A DNA stretch of 56,526 nt from Rheinheimera baltica DSM 14885 (lineage in GTDB: Bacteria; Pseudomonadota; Gammaproteobacteria; Enterobacterales; Alteromonadaceae): NCBI RefSeq assembly GCF_000425345.1, contig NZ_AUDG01000026.1, forward strand, positions 1 through 56,526, given 5' to 3'. Shown here in pieces: positions 36,678-45,255 of the stretch. How positions within the stretch are numbered: position 1 is the first letter of the stretch; each line of letters starts with the position of its first letter. The notes under the pieces were generated by a model that worked only from the letters and a program-made list of their open reading frames with translations, searched no databases and was not told where the DNA came from. A program made the position numbers and the translations under genes.

Positions 36678-37252
36678 CGACTCGTATTTTGGTGCTGTAT
36701 TATTCACGCCATGGCGCTGTTGCCGCATTAGCTGACAAAATTGCTATTGGTGTAGCACAAGGTGGCTCTGAAGCCATAGTGCGCTGCATACCACCACTGG
36801 ATCCAGATACTGCAAGCCGTCACGCCATTGTCAGCCAAGATGAACTACGCCAGTGTGACGGGCTGGCATTTGGTAGTCCCGTACGCTTTGGTAATATGGT
36901 GGCCGATGCAAAGGCGTTTTGGGATACAACAACCAGTATTTGGCTTAAAGGCGAACTCATCGATAAACCTGCAGGAGTATTTACGTCCTCCGGCAGTATG
37001 CATGGCGGAAACGAAGCAACCCTGTTAAGTATGAGCCTGCCGTTATTACATCATGGTATGCTGCTCACCGGCATTCCTTACAGTGAACCAGAGCTGCATC
37101 AAACTCAAACTGGTGGGACACCCTATGGCCCATCTCACGTCAGTGGTCACCATGGTGGATCCAAGCTTAGTGTCGATGAGCAACGGCTTGCCCAAGCATT
37201 TGGTAAACGTCTGGCTAAGTTGAGCCAGAAACTTAAATCAAACAGGTGTTAA
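36674..37252 (+). CDS. WrbA-like NAD(P)H:quinone oxidoreductase
   Basis: A 192-residue flavodoxin-like protein. The FMN phosphate loop is LVLYYSRHGAVAALA (residues 7-21), followed by FGSPVRFGNM and the aromatic-binding GGTPYGPSHVSG loop typical of WrbA. These enzymes pass two electrons to quinones and protect against one-electron redox cycling. Overlaps the ArsC-like gene (ATGA) and is three bases before DUF2069, so the four genes from bepA form a likely operon. Confidence 0.9.
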   Translation: MTTRILVLYYSRHGAVAALADKIAIGVAQGGSEAIVRCIPPLDPDTASRHAIVSQDELRQCDGLAFGSPVRFGNMVADAKAFWDTTTSIWLKGELIDKPAGVFTSSGSMHGGNEATLLSMSLPLLHHGMLLTGIPYSEPELHQTQTGGTPYGPSHVSGHHGGSKLSVDEQRLAQAFGKRLAKLSQKLKSNRC

Positions 37253-37254
37253 CT

Positions 37255-37674
37255 ATGCAACAAACCAGTTTTGTGCCGATGTCTGACAAAACATCGCGTT
37301 ATTTATTATTGGGAAGATTGGGTTTTGCCGGGCTTTGGTTACTGCAACCGCTTTGGATTTTATTATTAGCACCGCCGCAACTAGGTAATCGCTATGTCCT
37401 ACTGGCGCTGCTTTGGTTACCTTTGTGGTTACCGTTTTACGGCATAGTTAAGGGGCATGCGTACACATTGGCATGGGCTAATTTTATTGTCATGATATAT
37501 TTTCTTCACAGCCTGACGAATATGTGGGTAAGCACAGGCTTACATCAATTTTTGTCATTTGTAGAGTTTGCTCTTGCTACGATGATGTTTATAGGTTGCA
37601 CTTACTATGCACGTTACCGGGGACAGGAACTAGGGTTAAAGATACCGAAACTAAAAGACGACCCACGCAGATAA
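37255..37674 (+). CDS. DUF2069 membrane protein
   Basis: A 139-residue protein with four hydrophobic segments (roughly 20-37, 44-63, 73-90, 100-120). The GRLGFAGLWLLQPLW start and WLPLWLPFYGIVKGHAYTLAW match the DUF2069 family, function unknown, commonly found after wrbA in gammaproteobacteria. The GTG at 37246 is possible, but ATG 37255 has better spacing to AGGTG. Converges with the solute-binding protein gene four bases later. Confidence 0.85.
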   Translation: MQQTSFVPMSDKTSRYLLLGRLGFAGLWLLQPLWILLLAPPQLGNRYVLLALLWLPLWLPFYGIVKGHAYTLAWANFIVMIYFLHSLTNMWVSTGLHQFLSFVEFALATMMFIGCTYYARYRGQELGLKIPKLKDDPRR

Positions 37675-37678
37675 GGGA

Positions 37679-38443
37679 TTAGCGCTGTAGTTTGGTATAA
37701 AACTTCAGTCTCTGTTGAATAAATCCGCTGTTCACTATCTCGTTTAGCGCCGTTTTAATCTGTTGCGCCCGGCGTGGCGAGAAACGGCTCAAACCGCAAT
37801 ATACGCCGGGTGGTTCTGACCAAAGCGGATCAGCTGAAAAACTCTGATCTGCTGACGTCTGAACATAGAAGTGATAGGACAAATCTACAGTCATCACCAC
37901 ATCTAATCGGCCTTGCTTTAACCGCAGCAAATTACTCTCCAGCGAATGAGCATCATCACGAATAACATCGCCTGAACGAAAAACTTGCTCTAGCTCTGGA
38001 TAAGTAAAGCCACGACTAGTGCCTACCCGCTTGCCTGCTAAATGTTGGATGCCGGTAACCGGCTTCGCCTCGCGTCGGCGCACTAACAACTGCTGAGTTG
38101 TAAATAACGCATCCGTCCACAACAAGTCATCTGGTTGTTCAACCCAATCGGGGTTTAAAAAGCACGCTAGATCTGCCTCACCTTGCAACAACCAAGGCTC
38201 TACACGTGCCCTGGGCAGGTTAATATAAACCACGGGCAGCTCAAGATATCTTGCCAACTCATCAATGATGTCTTTGCTCAAGCCCGCTTGTAATTGATTA
38301 TCAGCATTGAAAATGGCATAGGGCGCGGTGTTTGAATCACTAACAATTGCCCTGAGTACATGAGAGACCTGAGAGGCATGAGCAACCAAAGGCAACGCTA
38401 AACACAGCAATAACAGATATACCCTTCGTGCTAACGTTTTCAT
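37679..38443 (-). CDS. Periplasmic solute-binding protein (SBP_bac_3 type)
   Basis: A 254-residue exported protein: signal peptide MKTLARRVYLLLLCLALPLV ending near AHA. The family 3 core is visible in APYAIFNADNQLQAGLSKDI, EADLACFLNPDW and LAGKRVGTSRG. The amino-acid-binding Asp-Arg pair is not obvious, so the ligand is unknown. No permease or ATPase lies nearby; orphan proteins of this type are common in Alteromonadales. Start at 38443 has AGGTGG upstream. Confidence 0.85.
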   Translation of the reverse strand: MKTLARRVYLLLLCLALPLVAHASQVSHVLRAIVSDSNTAPYAIFNADNQLQAGLSKDIIDELARYLELPVVYINLPRARVEPWLLQGEADLACFLNPDWVEQPDDLLWTDALFTTQQLLVRRREAKPVTGIQHLAGKRVGTSRGFTYPELEQVFRSGDVIRDDAHSLESNLLRLKQGRLDVVMTVDLSYHFYVQTSADQSFSADPLWSEPPGVYCGLSRFSPRRAQQIKTALNEIVNSGFIQQRLKFYTKLQR

Positions 38444-38487
38444 TGACCACCTGTTCAAACAATACATCAATTAGTACTAATATTAGA

Positions 38488-39687
38488 CTAATCACTTTCT
38501 TCCAGCCATTCAACCTTCTCTATCTGGCTAAAACGACTGCTTATTTTATGTGCGGATGTATGAATTTGTTTTACATCTACTGCAGCTTGATCAATATGTT
38601 TTGCCAGGTTATCAAAACGCCCACGGAAACGCGAAAAATCATCCGCCAGCTTAATGAGATGCTCTTGTATCAAATGAATTTGGCGGCGAGTGGCATCATC
38701 TTTCAATACACTTCTGGCAGTTGTTAACACGGCCATAAGCGTGGTTGGTGAGGTTAACCACACACGCCGCCGATAGGCTTCCTCTACAATATCCGGATGA
38801 TATGCATGCAATTCAGCGAATATCGCCTCAGCGGGTAAAAACATAATGGCGCCATCAGCGGTTTCATTAGCGATGATATACTTGTCAGCAATATCACTGA
38901 TGTGTTTTTTGATGTCTACTTTAAACTGGCGTTGAGCTAATTTGCGCTCTTCCTGCGTCATCTGAGGATCGGTCATTTTTTTGTAGCTTTCCAACGGAAA
39001 CTTCGCATCTATTGCGATATCACCACTGGGTTTGGGTAAAAATAACATACAGTCGACAATACGGCCGTTGCTTAGCGTGTGCTGCAAAGAGAAATGCTGC
39101 TCGGGTACAACATTTCTAATCAGTGCAGTTAATTGCACCTCACCAAAGGCACCACGTGAGCGCTTGTCAGCCAACACCTCTTGCAAACTCACGACATTGC
39201 TGGACAACTCAGTTATTTTTTTCTGCGCGTCATCAATCAATGCGAGGCGCTTCACTATGTCGGTAAACGTTTGGTTGGTTTTTTCAAACCCGTCACTTAA
39301 ACGCTTTTCAACCTGACCGGCAATGTCTTTTAAACGTTGATCAATACTTTGTGTTAGTTGCTTCACTTGATCTGCCAGCGTCGAAGCTTGATGTTGTAAA
39401 TTTTTACTTAGCTCAAACCGGGCCGCTTGCTGCGTTTCTGTAATTTTATGTAGTACCTGCAACAGGTTATCTTGCTGCTGTTGCTGCAACTGCTGGCGCT
39501 GTAGATGTAATTGCTCTAACAGCTGCTGTTGAAATTGGGCCTGTTGCTGCACTAACTCCAGCCTATTATTCGCTAACTGTTCAGCAATACCGTGATGCGG
39601 CCCACGCCTTAAAAACAGTGCCACTAGCACTAGCAAGTTCAGACAGCCTACGCCAACCAGTATATACATCCAATGCGTCGTACTCAT
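38488..39687 (-). CDS. rmuC: DNA recombination protein RmuC
   Basis: A 399-residue protein: an N-terminal membrane helix (6-25), a very Gln-rich coiled coil (about 40-150), and the C-terminal RmuC nuclease-like domain (SRGAFGEVQL, VDCMLFLPKPSGDIAIDAKFPLESY, GAIMFLPAEAIFAELHAY, RRVWLTSPTTLMAVL). RmuC limits inversions at short repeats. Divergent from the Lon N-domain gene with 76 bases between the starts. Confidence 0.94.
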   Translation of the reverse strand: MSTTHWMYILVGVGCLNLLVLVALFLRRGPHHGIAEQLANNRLELVQQQAQFQQQLLEQLHLQRQQLQQQQQDNLLQVLHKITETQQAARFELSKNLQHQASTLADQVKQLTQSIDQRLKDIAGQVEKRLSDGFEKTNQTFTDIVKRLALIDDAQKKITELSSNVVSLQEVLADKRSRGAFGEVQLTALIRNVVPEQHFSLQHTLSNGRIVDCMLFLPKPSGDIAIDAKFPLESYKKMTDPQMTQEERKLAQRQFKVDIKKHISDIADKYIIANETADGAIMFLPAEAIFAELHAYHPDIVEEAYRRRVWLTSPTTLMAVLTTARSVLKDDATRRQIHLIQEHLIKLADDFSRFRGRFDNLAKHIDQAAVDVKQIHTSAHKISSRFSQIEKVEWLEESD

Positions 39688-39763
39688 AAATCCTCAATTT
39701 GGGCAAACCACTATCGTTAGTGCTGCGTATAAGTTGAAACTATACAACTTTATCAGCGGCATT

Positions 39764-40342
39764 ATGAACGAACTGGCATTATTTGCGCTAAACAGTTTTA
39801 TTTTACCAGAAGGTCGTATGCGCTTACGCGTATTCGAGCGCCGTTATGTGCGGCTGATAAGCGAAGCCAGCGCAGGCAAGCGCGACTTTGCCGTGGCACA
39901 AGTGAATCCCTATGTCAGCCAACATCACCCGGACCGAATTCTACCGCTGGCAACCAAAGTACGCATTGAGGATTTTGAGCAATTAGAAGATGGACTTTTG
40001 GGCGTAACAATAGCCGGCATTGAGAAGGTGAAAATTATTTCACGTTGGCAGGAGGCTGATACACTTAACATCGCACAGGTACAAACACTTGATAGTTGGA
40101 CAGGCATTGAAATTGAAAATGAATATCAACCACTTAGCCAACAACTAGAAAAATTGCTTCAACAGTACCCTACACTTAAAGCACTCTACCCCCAGCCCAG
40201 ATATACCGATGCTGCCTGGCTTGCATCACGCTATTTGGAGTTGTTACCGATGCAGCCGGCGCTAAAACAACAACTGGCATTAGAAACCAGCCCAACACCT
40301 TGCCTTAATAGCTTGCAGTCATGGTTGGCACCGCAAGCCTAA
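39764..40342 (+). CDS. Lon N-terminal (LON) domain protein
   Basis: A 192-residue cytoplasmic protein that consists of the substrate-recognition domain of Lon protease without ATPase or protease parts (LALFALNSFILPEGRMRLRVFERRY at the start region). Such stand-alone LON domains are common; the role is not known. An open frame begins at TTG 39734; ATG 39764 matches the domain start. Its last codons overlap the convergent gene by four bases. Confidence 0.88.
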   Translation: MNELALFALNSFILPEGRMRLRVFERRYVRLISEASAGKRDFAVAQVNPYVSQHHPDRILPLATKVRIEDFEQLEDGLLGVTIAGIEKVKIISRWQEADTLNIAQVQTLDSWTGIEIENEYQPLSQQLEKLLQQYPTLKALYPQPRYTDAAWLASRYLELLPMQPALKQQLALETSPTPCLNSLQSWLAPQA

Positions 40343-40746
40343 GCGCGATTAGCCGCCCTATTATACGCCGCCTGCTCATCATCCAGAATAATGGCAACAA
40401 CCTGCCAAACGTCTTGCTGATATTGCAACGTATAAGAAGTATGGCAAGTAAAAATTATCTTTGCGGACGCGTCATAAAAACGCCAATAAAGGCTGGCGAA
40501 CTGCAATTGATCAGATAAACGCAATTGGTGCTGCAACACAAAATCGGCTGTTACCACCCCTAGCTGGCGATACTTAGTCACCTGTGCAAGTAAATGTTCA
40601 CGCAGGCTGTCTCTATCAACTAATAGCACTTTACGGTCACCTGATAACAACATACTCGGCAGTGATATCAGCTGCTCAAAAGCATCAAGCTCGTTGTTAA
40701 CATAGGCAGTGCTGTAGTGCTGGAAAAAATCATTTACCGTTTGCAT
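40339..40746 (-). CDS. NTF2-like (SnoaL-fold) small protein
   Basis: A 135-residue protein with the NTF2-fold pattern (VNDFFQHYSTAYVNNELDAFEQL, then FASLYWRFYDASAKIIFTCHTSYTL and VWQVVAIILDDE). Function unknown. The start codon directly follows the queE stop, so it is co-transcribed with queE. Similar in fold, not in sequence, to the protein at 19739-20179. Confidence 0.7.
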   Translation of the reverse strand: MQTVNDFFQHYSTAYVNNELDAFEQLISLPSMLLSGDRKVLLVDRDSLREHLLAQVTKYRQLGVVTADFVLQHQLRLSDQLQFASLYWRFYDASAKIIFTCHTSYTLQYQQDVWQVVAIILDDEQAAYNRAANRA

Positions 40747-41412
40747 CTAGCTAATCCCTAAGTATTTATGTACCTGTACACTCAGTCGCCAATTGTATTT
40801 TTTGCACATAGCAATCGCCAGCTCAGTGGCACGGCGTTGCTGGCTGATGGGCTGCAAATAGACGAGCTTAGCGGTTATATCGGTTTGTTGTAATAACCGC
40901 AACAACTCATCAATATGCTTCTCCATCGCTACCGGATGCTTAATTTCGTTAGCACGATCTAGTGCACTTTGCAGTACTTTATAACCACCGGCCATATTCA
41001 CTTTCGGTGAAACCGTTACCCAGGTTTTTGCCGGGGCTTTAATCTCAAAGGTACCACTGGTTTCAATTTGTGTGCTGTAACCTTTACTGTGCAGCGCTTC
41101 ACACAGCGGATTTAGATCGTACATACAGGGTTCACCACCGGTGATCACCACATGTTTGGCCTGATAGCCCTCCTTGACAAACAACGCCAGGATTTCTTCG
41201 ACACTAACACCGGCCCAATGCTCTGTCTCAGCAGTTTTAATCACGATGTCACCAAGCGGTAGGCGCTGCTCGTCGTTCACTTCCCAGGTGTGCTTAGTAT
41301 CACACCAGCTACAGCCAACCGGACACCCCTGCAAGCGGATAAAAATGGCTGCTGCGCCGGTAAAACTGCCTTCGCCCTGTATGGTTTCAAAAACCTCATT
41401 AACTTTATACAC
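40747..41412 (-). CDS. queE: 7-carboxy-7-deazaguanine synthase
   Basis: A 221-residue radical SAM enzyme of queuosine synthesis. The iron-sulphur motif is GCPVGCSWC (C30, C34, C37), the CxxxCxxC pattern. Substrate part: MYKVNEVFETIQGEGSFTG. It is divergent from queC across 115 bases, so the pair QueE-QueC supplies preQ0. Downstream lies the NTF2-like gene without a gap. Confidence 0.95.
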   Translation of the reverse strand: MYKVNEVFETIQGEGSFTGAAAIFIRLQGCPVGCSWCDTKHTWEVNDEQRLPLGDIVIKTAETEHWAGVSVEEILALFVKEGYQAKHVVITGGEPCMYDLNPLCEALHSKGYSTQIETSGTFEIKAPAKTWVTVSPKVNMAGGYKVLQSALDRANEIKHPVAMEKHIDELLRLLQQTDITAKLVYLQPISQQRRATELAIAMCKKYNWRLSVQVHKYLGIS

Positions 41413-41527
41413 TCTGTGCTTAGCCCTTTAGCCGTCAGCTGAATTACTGTACAATGCGCGCCCCCGACGATACTGTCGGCGACGTTCGCAAAAAAATTAC
41501 TATGTATTATACAAGAGAGAGCCTGTT

Positions 41528-42184
41528 ATGCCGAACAAAGTTGTAGTGATTTACTCCGGAGGAATGGATTCATTTACCGTGTTACATAAAGCGGTACTGG
41601 CAGGCCACGAAGTATACGCATTGTCATTTAACTATGGCCAGCGCCATGTCAAAGAGTTGGAATGTGCAGCACAGGTATGCCAGGAGCTAGGGATTAACCA
41701 TAAAATTGTTGATATATCAGCAATTAATCAACTACTTGCAGGCTCTTCATTAACCGACAATATTGATATTCCGGAAGGTCACTACGCTGCCGAAAATATG
41801 AAATCTACCGTGGTACCTAATCGTAATATGATTCTGTTGTCACTGGCAGTAGGGTATGCCGTCTCACTGGGCGCCTCACAGGTTTATTACGGCGCACATT
41901 CTGGCGATCACTTTATTTATCCTGACTGCCGGCCGGAATTTGTGCAAAAAATGCATGACGTTTGTCAGATAGCCAACTACGAGCCGGTGGATATTATCAG
42001 CCCTTATCTGGCGCAAACTAAAATTGAAATTCTGGCCGACGGCCTTGCTATGGGGCTAGACTACGGCAAAACCTGGACCTGCTATAACGGCCGCGAGAAA
42101 GCCTGTGGTAAATGTGGCTCTTGTCAGGAGCGATTAGAGGCTTTTACGCTGAATAACACCACTGACCCGCTACCTTACGAATAG
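41528..42184 (+). CDS. queC: 7-cyano-7-deazaguanine synthase
   Basis: A 218-residue ATP-dependent enzyme that makes preQ0 from 7-carboxy-7-deazaguanine. PP-loop SGGMDS (10-15); zinc Cys cluster [19 protein letters not shown] near the end. GAGAG stands about six bases before the ATG. A -10-like TACAAT (about 41449-41454) and a short CCGAC/GTCGG hairpin lie in the leader; I do not see a preQ1 riboswitch. Confidence 0.95.
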   Translation: MPNKVVVIYSGGMDSFTVLHKAVLAGHEVYALSFNYGQRHVKELECAAQVCQELGINHKIVDISAINQLLAGSSLTDNIDIPEGHYAAENMKSTVVPNRNMILLSLAVGYAVSLGASQVYYGAHSGDHFIYPDCRPEFVQKMHDVCQIANYEPVDIISPYLAQTKIEILADGLAMGLDYGKTWTCYNGREKACGKCGSCQERLEAFTLNNTTDPLPYE

Positions 42185-42204
42185 ACTCACTAACAAATAA
42201 TCAG

Positions 42205-42230
42205 ACCGGTCGTTTAAAACGAACCGGTTT
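42205..42230 (+). terminator. Probable terminator after queC
   Basis: ACCGGTCGTTT pairs with AAACG(A)ACCGGT with one bulged base (42205-42228), followed by TT. It starts 20 bases after the queC stop. The T-run is short, so the confidence is moderate. Confidence 0.55.
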
Positions 42231-42238
42231 GCTCACAC

Positions 42239-42302
42239 CAACACGCCGTAAATCCATCCGTGGGGGCTAGTCTCAGCCCGTCCGGGGCCTCAACGGTTGG
42301 CT
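42239..42302. repeat. Possible intergenic REP-like element
   Basis: CGCCGTAAATCCATCCGTGG (42247-42266), then GGGCT, a spacer, and AGCCCGTCCGGGGC, form a GC-rich imperfect palindrome unlike the surrounding AT-rich spacer. The CCGTAAAT(A/C)CATCC start resembles an intergenic repeat seen in related gammaproteobacteria. Only one copy was noticed in this window. Confidence 0.4.
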
Positions 42303-42356
42303 TAGAGCAAATCGATTCTCACTTAACTATCTGTGCAATTAATCAGCTATTTGTTT

Positions 42357-43709
42357 TCAGGCAGCACTAAACAGATTCTGGTGCAGCTGTTTAACGACAG
42401 CGGGAGCATCGGCATCCTGCACTAGAAAGCACAGGTTATGTTTAGACGCGCCATGACAAATTAGCCGCATATTAATGCGCTCTAAGGTATTGAACAGATC
42501 ACCAGTAATACCTTTGCTGCTATGCAGATGGTTGCCAATAACGGCCACTAAACTTAAGCCCTGCTCCACTGACACTTCGCAAAAACTTCTCAGCTCCGCC
42601 AGTGCGGGTTCGACAGATACATTAAATGCGCTAGTCATGCCGCCTTCGTCCAACGTTAGTGCTACGCTGATTTCAGACGTGGTCACTAAATCTACCGAGA
42701 TTTGATGCCGGCTTAAAATATCAAACACCCGGGTTAAAAAACCGGCGGCGTGTAACATGGCCGGGCTTTTTACCGTAATCAGCGTTTGAGATTTTCTAAG
42801 TGCAATAGCTCGGTACGGCGGGCGTTCTTTTACGTCTTTGGCTATCCAGGTGCCGCCGGCTTGTGGTTCGCGACTGGAGCCAACAAACACCCCTATATTG
42901 CAGCGCATCGCAGGTATCAAGGTAGCAGGATGCAGTACTTTGGCGCCAAAAGTAGCCATCTCAGCCGCTTCGTCAAAGCTAATTTCTTTAATGCAGCGCG
43001 CCTGCTCGGTTAAACGTGGGTCAGTGGTAAAAATACCCACTACATCAGTCCATATTTGTACCACAGATGCACTTAACGCTTCGCCAAGCAGTGCAGCGCT
43101 GTAATCTGAACCGCCGCGACCAAGCGTGGTGGTTTGCCCAACGTCATCCGCACCAATAAAGCCCTGGGTTACCACCACGTTATCCGCCAATAAAGGCTGC
43201 AAGTGTATGGCACATAACTCACTAATTTGAGTAATCTGTGGCTCACCTTTACCAAAACGACTGTCAGTGCGCATAACACGACGGGCGTCAAAACATAAAC
43301 CGGCCGCACCACGTTCACGTAGTACCTGCGCAAACAATACTGAGCTTAAACGCTCACCGAAGGATTGGATCTCATCCTTGTGAGCAGCGCTATACACCGC
43401 ACCACTTTGTTCTATCAGCGTTTTTAGTGCCGATAGCAACTGCGCAATATCAGCCGCAATGACATCAGGCTGCTGCAACCGGTTTAGTACCGCCAGCGTA
43501 ATGCGTTCAATGCCCTGATAGCAAGCATAGCGCTCGCTAACATCAGTGTGTTTGGTAATATCGACCAGCAGGTTAGTGACACCGGAGCTGGCGCTAACCA
43601 CCACTAAACGAATAGCCGGTTCCGCCAGAATGATATCAGTACAGCGCGACATCGCATCGAAGTCTGCGACACTAGAGCCGCCGAATTTTGCAACAATAAG
43701 ATTGGACAA
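42357..43709 (-). CDS. lysC: Lysine-sensitive aspartate kinase III
   Basis: A 450-residue kinase (E. coli LysC has 449), the first step of the aspartate pathway. KFGGSS (K8 onward) is the catalytic start; SFGERLSS and GRGGSDYSAALL are family motifs; residues from about 300 form the ACT regulatory domains that bind lysine. The start is a TTG at 43709, preceded by GGAGAG at five bases; the ATG at 43763 lies upstream inside the riboswitch leader and is not credible. Control by the lysine riboswitch upstream. Confidence 0.94.
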   Translation of the reverse strand: MSNLIVAKFGGSSVADFDAMSRCTDIILAEPAIRLVVVSASSGVTNLLVDITKHTDVSERYACYQGIERITLAVLNRLQQPDVIAADIAQLLSALKTLIEQSGAVYSAAHKDEIQSFGERLSSVLFAQVLRERGAAGLCFDARRVMRTDSRFGKGEPQITQISELCAIHLQPLLADNVVVTQGFIGADDVGQTTTLGRGGSDYSAALLGEALSASVVQIWTDVVGIFTTDPRLTEQARCIKEISFDEAAEMATFGAKVLHPATLIPAMRCNIGVFVGSSREPQAGGTWIAKDVKERPPYRAIALRKSQTLITVKSPAMLHAAGFLTRVFDILSRHQISVDLVTTSEISVALTLDEGGMTSAFNVSVEPALAELRSFCEVSVEQGLSLVAVIGNHLHSSKGITGDLFNTLERINMRLICHGASKHNLCFLVQDADAPAVVKQLHQNLFSAA

Positions 43710-43714
43710 GGTGT

Positions 43715-43790
43715 CTCTCCTTATAAAACATAATAAGCAGAGCATGGCATTTGCTAACAGCAAAACGAGAATGAAACAGAGAGCTTCTGT
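43715..43790 (-). promoter_or_regulatory. Expression platform of the lysC riboswitch
   Basis: Three short segments can pair in exclusive ways. Segment A is the 3' strand of aptamer stem P1 (GAGAGCTTCTGG, 43830-43819). Segment B is CAGAAGCTCTC (within 43790-43777), exact complement of A. Segment C is the Shine-Dalgarno GGAGAG (43720-43715), complementary to the CTCTC end of B. With lysine, A is held in P1 and B can cover C; without lysine, A pairs with B and C is free. This is inferred from complementarity only. Confidence 0.6.
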
Positions 43791-43814
43791 AAATTCTGAA
43801 AACTGTACTTAACA

Positions 43815-43986
43815 AAGGCCAGAAGCTCTCCACCGAAATTCAGGTGACAGTCGTAAGGATTCAGCCTTAACGACCGGGAGATACAGCTCTATAACCGCAT
43901 TTCCCTCGGCGTTAGTCCCCCTTATTCAGGCTACGATGTATAGACATCTGTCCTGAACTACCTGGCTAACGCACCTCTTCTGGTCT
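43815..43986 (-). promoter_or_regulatory. Lysine riboswitch (L box)
   Basis: On the minus strand the aptamer runs from GACCAGAAGAGGTGCG (43985 downward) through ACTAACGCCGAGGG, GGCTGAATCC, TGTCACC and ends GGTGGAGAGCTTCTGG (to 43819). These are the conserved L-box segments also present in the E. coli lysC leader, including the closing P1 stem CCAGAAG/CTTCTGG. It lies about 110 bases before the lysC start codon. Confidence 0.95.
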
Positions 43987-44009
43987 ATCAGATATGATTG
44001 ACGGGCGAC

Positions 44010-44038
44010 ACCTTATCCTGTTTTGGCCTTTCAAGCAA
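44010..44038 (-). promoter_or_regulatory. Predicted lysC promoter
   Basis: On the minus strand TTGCTT (44038-44033) and TAAGGT (44015-44010) are 17 bases apart and lie about 25 bases before the first riboswitch base, the expected distance for a leader transcript. Confidence 0.5.
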
Positions 44039-44141
44039 TAGCCTTTTAGCCGTCCAAACAGCTATTTATTCAGATAAAGCCCGCTGTAGTCTCTGCCAGC
44101 GCTTATATTTGTGCGCTATGGTAGCGTTTTAACCTGAACAA

Positions 44142-44156
44142 ATCCTTAGCAAGGAT
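44142..44156 (-). terminator. Short hairpin after the small unknown gene
   Basis: ATCCTT and AAGGAT (44142-44156) with a three-base loop, followed on the minus strand by TTGTT. It sits eight bases after the stop of the gene at 44165 and probably ends that transcript before the lysC promoter. Confidence 0.5.
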
Positions 44157-44164
44157 GAAATAAA

Positions 44165-44434
44165 TTAGTAGTTATGGTTAATTTTTTTAAGCTGTGACAC
44201 AAAGGCGTCCATATCGGCTTCATTGGCAGCATCGCTGTGCCATTTATTATGGAAGCCCAGTGTTAACTGTACCTTGCCATCGCTGAAATACACTTCGTAA
44301 CCGTCAAAGCCAGAATTCACCGTGATGCCGTCCAGTTCAAAACCAGCACCTAAGGCATTGTTAACATCAGTACCATTTTTTTCCACTTTGCCAAACACGC
44401 TGAGTAAAAATTTGCCATCTAATTCATTTTGCAT
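44165..44434 (-). CDS. Small hypothetical protein
   Basis: An 89-residue acidic protein (LDGKFLLSVFGKVEKNG, GFDGYEVYFSDGKVQLTLGF) that looks like a compact beta-rich domain with a helical tail (EADMDAFVSQLKKI). No family recognised. The ATG at 44434 has AGGAG at nine bases; a longer start at 44455 lacks one. Divergent from the exported protein at 44532. Confidence 0.65.
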   Translation of the reverse strand: MQNELDGKFLLSVFGKVEKNGTDVNNALGAGFELDGITVNSGFDGYEVYFSDGKVQLTLGFHNKWHSDAANEADMDAFVSQLKKINHNY

Positions 44435-44531
44435 TTTCAAAGCTCCTGTCATCATTCGTTTTAGAGTAACACCGGTTTGCAGCCATTACGCGCAAAGGTT
44501 ATAGTCCGGCCGTGTTATTTAGGAGAGATAT

Positions 44532-45134
44532 ATGCACAGAACTCTGTTTACAACCATTATCGCCCTGAGCTTTTCCGCCATTGCCACCGCTGACATTGTG
44601 CAACCAGCACCTCTGGTGTCCATTGCCAGTCACGACGCCTACTTTGATAACCTGCGCGCGCACTGCGGTAAAGCTTTTGAGGGCAAAGTGGTAATGGACA
44701 CCCCAAAAAGCGATGGCTTTGACGGCAGCTTAATTATGCATGTACGTAAATGTTCAGACAGCCAATTACAGATCCCGTTCCATGTTGGCGACAATCATTC
44801 ACGCACCTGGATCATCACAAAAACCGGATCTGGCCTGAGTTTAAAGCATGATCACCGTAACAAAGACGGTAGCCATGACGTCTCTACCATGTATGGCGGC
44901 CATACCACGGATGCGGGTTGGGCAAACGTGCAAAGCTTTCCGGCCGATCAGTACTCAAAAGAGCTATTCTCTCGACTGGGTAACCCACAGTCAAATACCA
45001 ATATCTGGCAAATGTATATCTACCCGCAAACCTTTACTTACCGCCTGATCCGGGAAGGCCGGGAGTTTCGCGTTGACTTTGACCTTACCAAACCGGTGGC
45101 CTTACCGCCCACACCATGGGGCTATAAAGACTAA
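44532..45134 (+). CDS. Exported hypothetical protein
   Basis: A 200-residue protein with a signal peptide (MHRTLFTTIIALSFSAIATA) and a mature part carrying RAHCGKAFEGKVV, two Cys (C47 and C74 region, possibly a disulphide), HVGDNHSRTWIITKTG and LKHDHRNKDGSHDVSTMYGG. Function unknown; probably periplasmic. AGGAGAG lies five bases before the ATG, and a strong terminator follows. Confidence 0.75.
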   Translation: MHRTLFTTIIALSFSAIATADIVQPAPLVSIASHDAYFDNLRAHCGKAFEGKVVMDTPKSDGFDGSLIMHVRKCSDSQLQIPFHVGDNHSRTWIITKTGSGLSLKHDHRNKDGSHDVSTMYGGHTTDAGWANVQSFPADQYSKELFSRLGNPQSNTNIWQMYIYPQTFTYRLIREGREFRVDFDLTKPVALPPTPWGYKD

Positions 45135-45145
45135 GCGCGTTGCAG

Positions 45146-45175
45146 CTGCGACCACTATACTGGTCGCAGATTTTT
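45146..45175 (+). terminator. Intrinsic terminator after the exported hypothetical gene
   Basis: CTGCGACCA (45146-45154), loop CTATAC, TGGTCGCAG (45161-45169), then ATTTTT. It lies 12 bases after the stop codon. Confidence 0.88.
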
Positions 45176-45255
45176 AGATACGTTAAGATAAGTTGCTTTT
45201 AACACTAAACGCTGAGACTACAGCGACATATAACGATAAAAACCACGGAGTGACT

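Noticed and set aside
41413-41527. Possible preQ1 riboswitch in the queC leader (hairpin CCGAC/GTCGG followed by an A-run)
   Set aside because: The L-loop and the A-rich tail do not match the preQ1-I consensus; only a short hairpin and a -10-like box can be supported.
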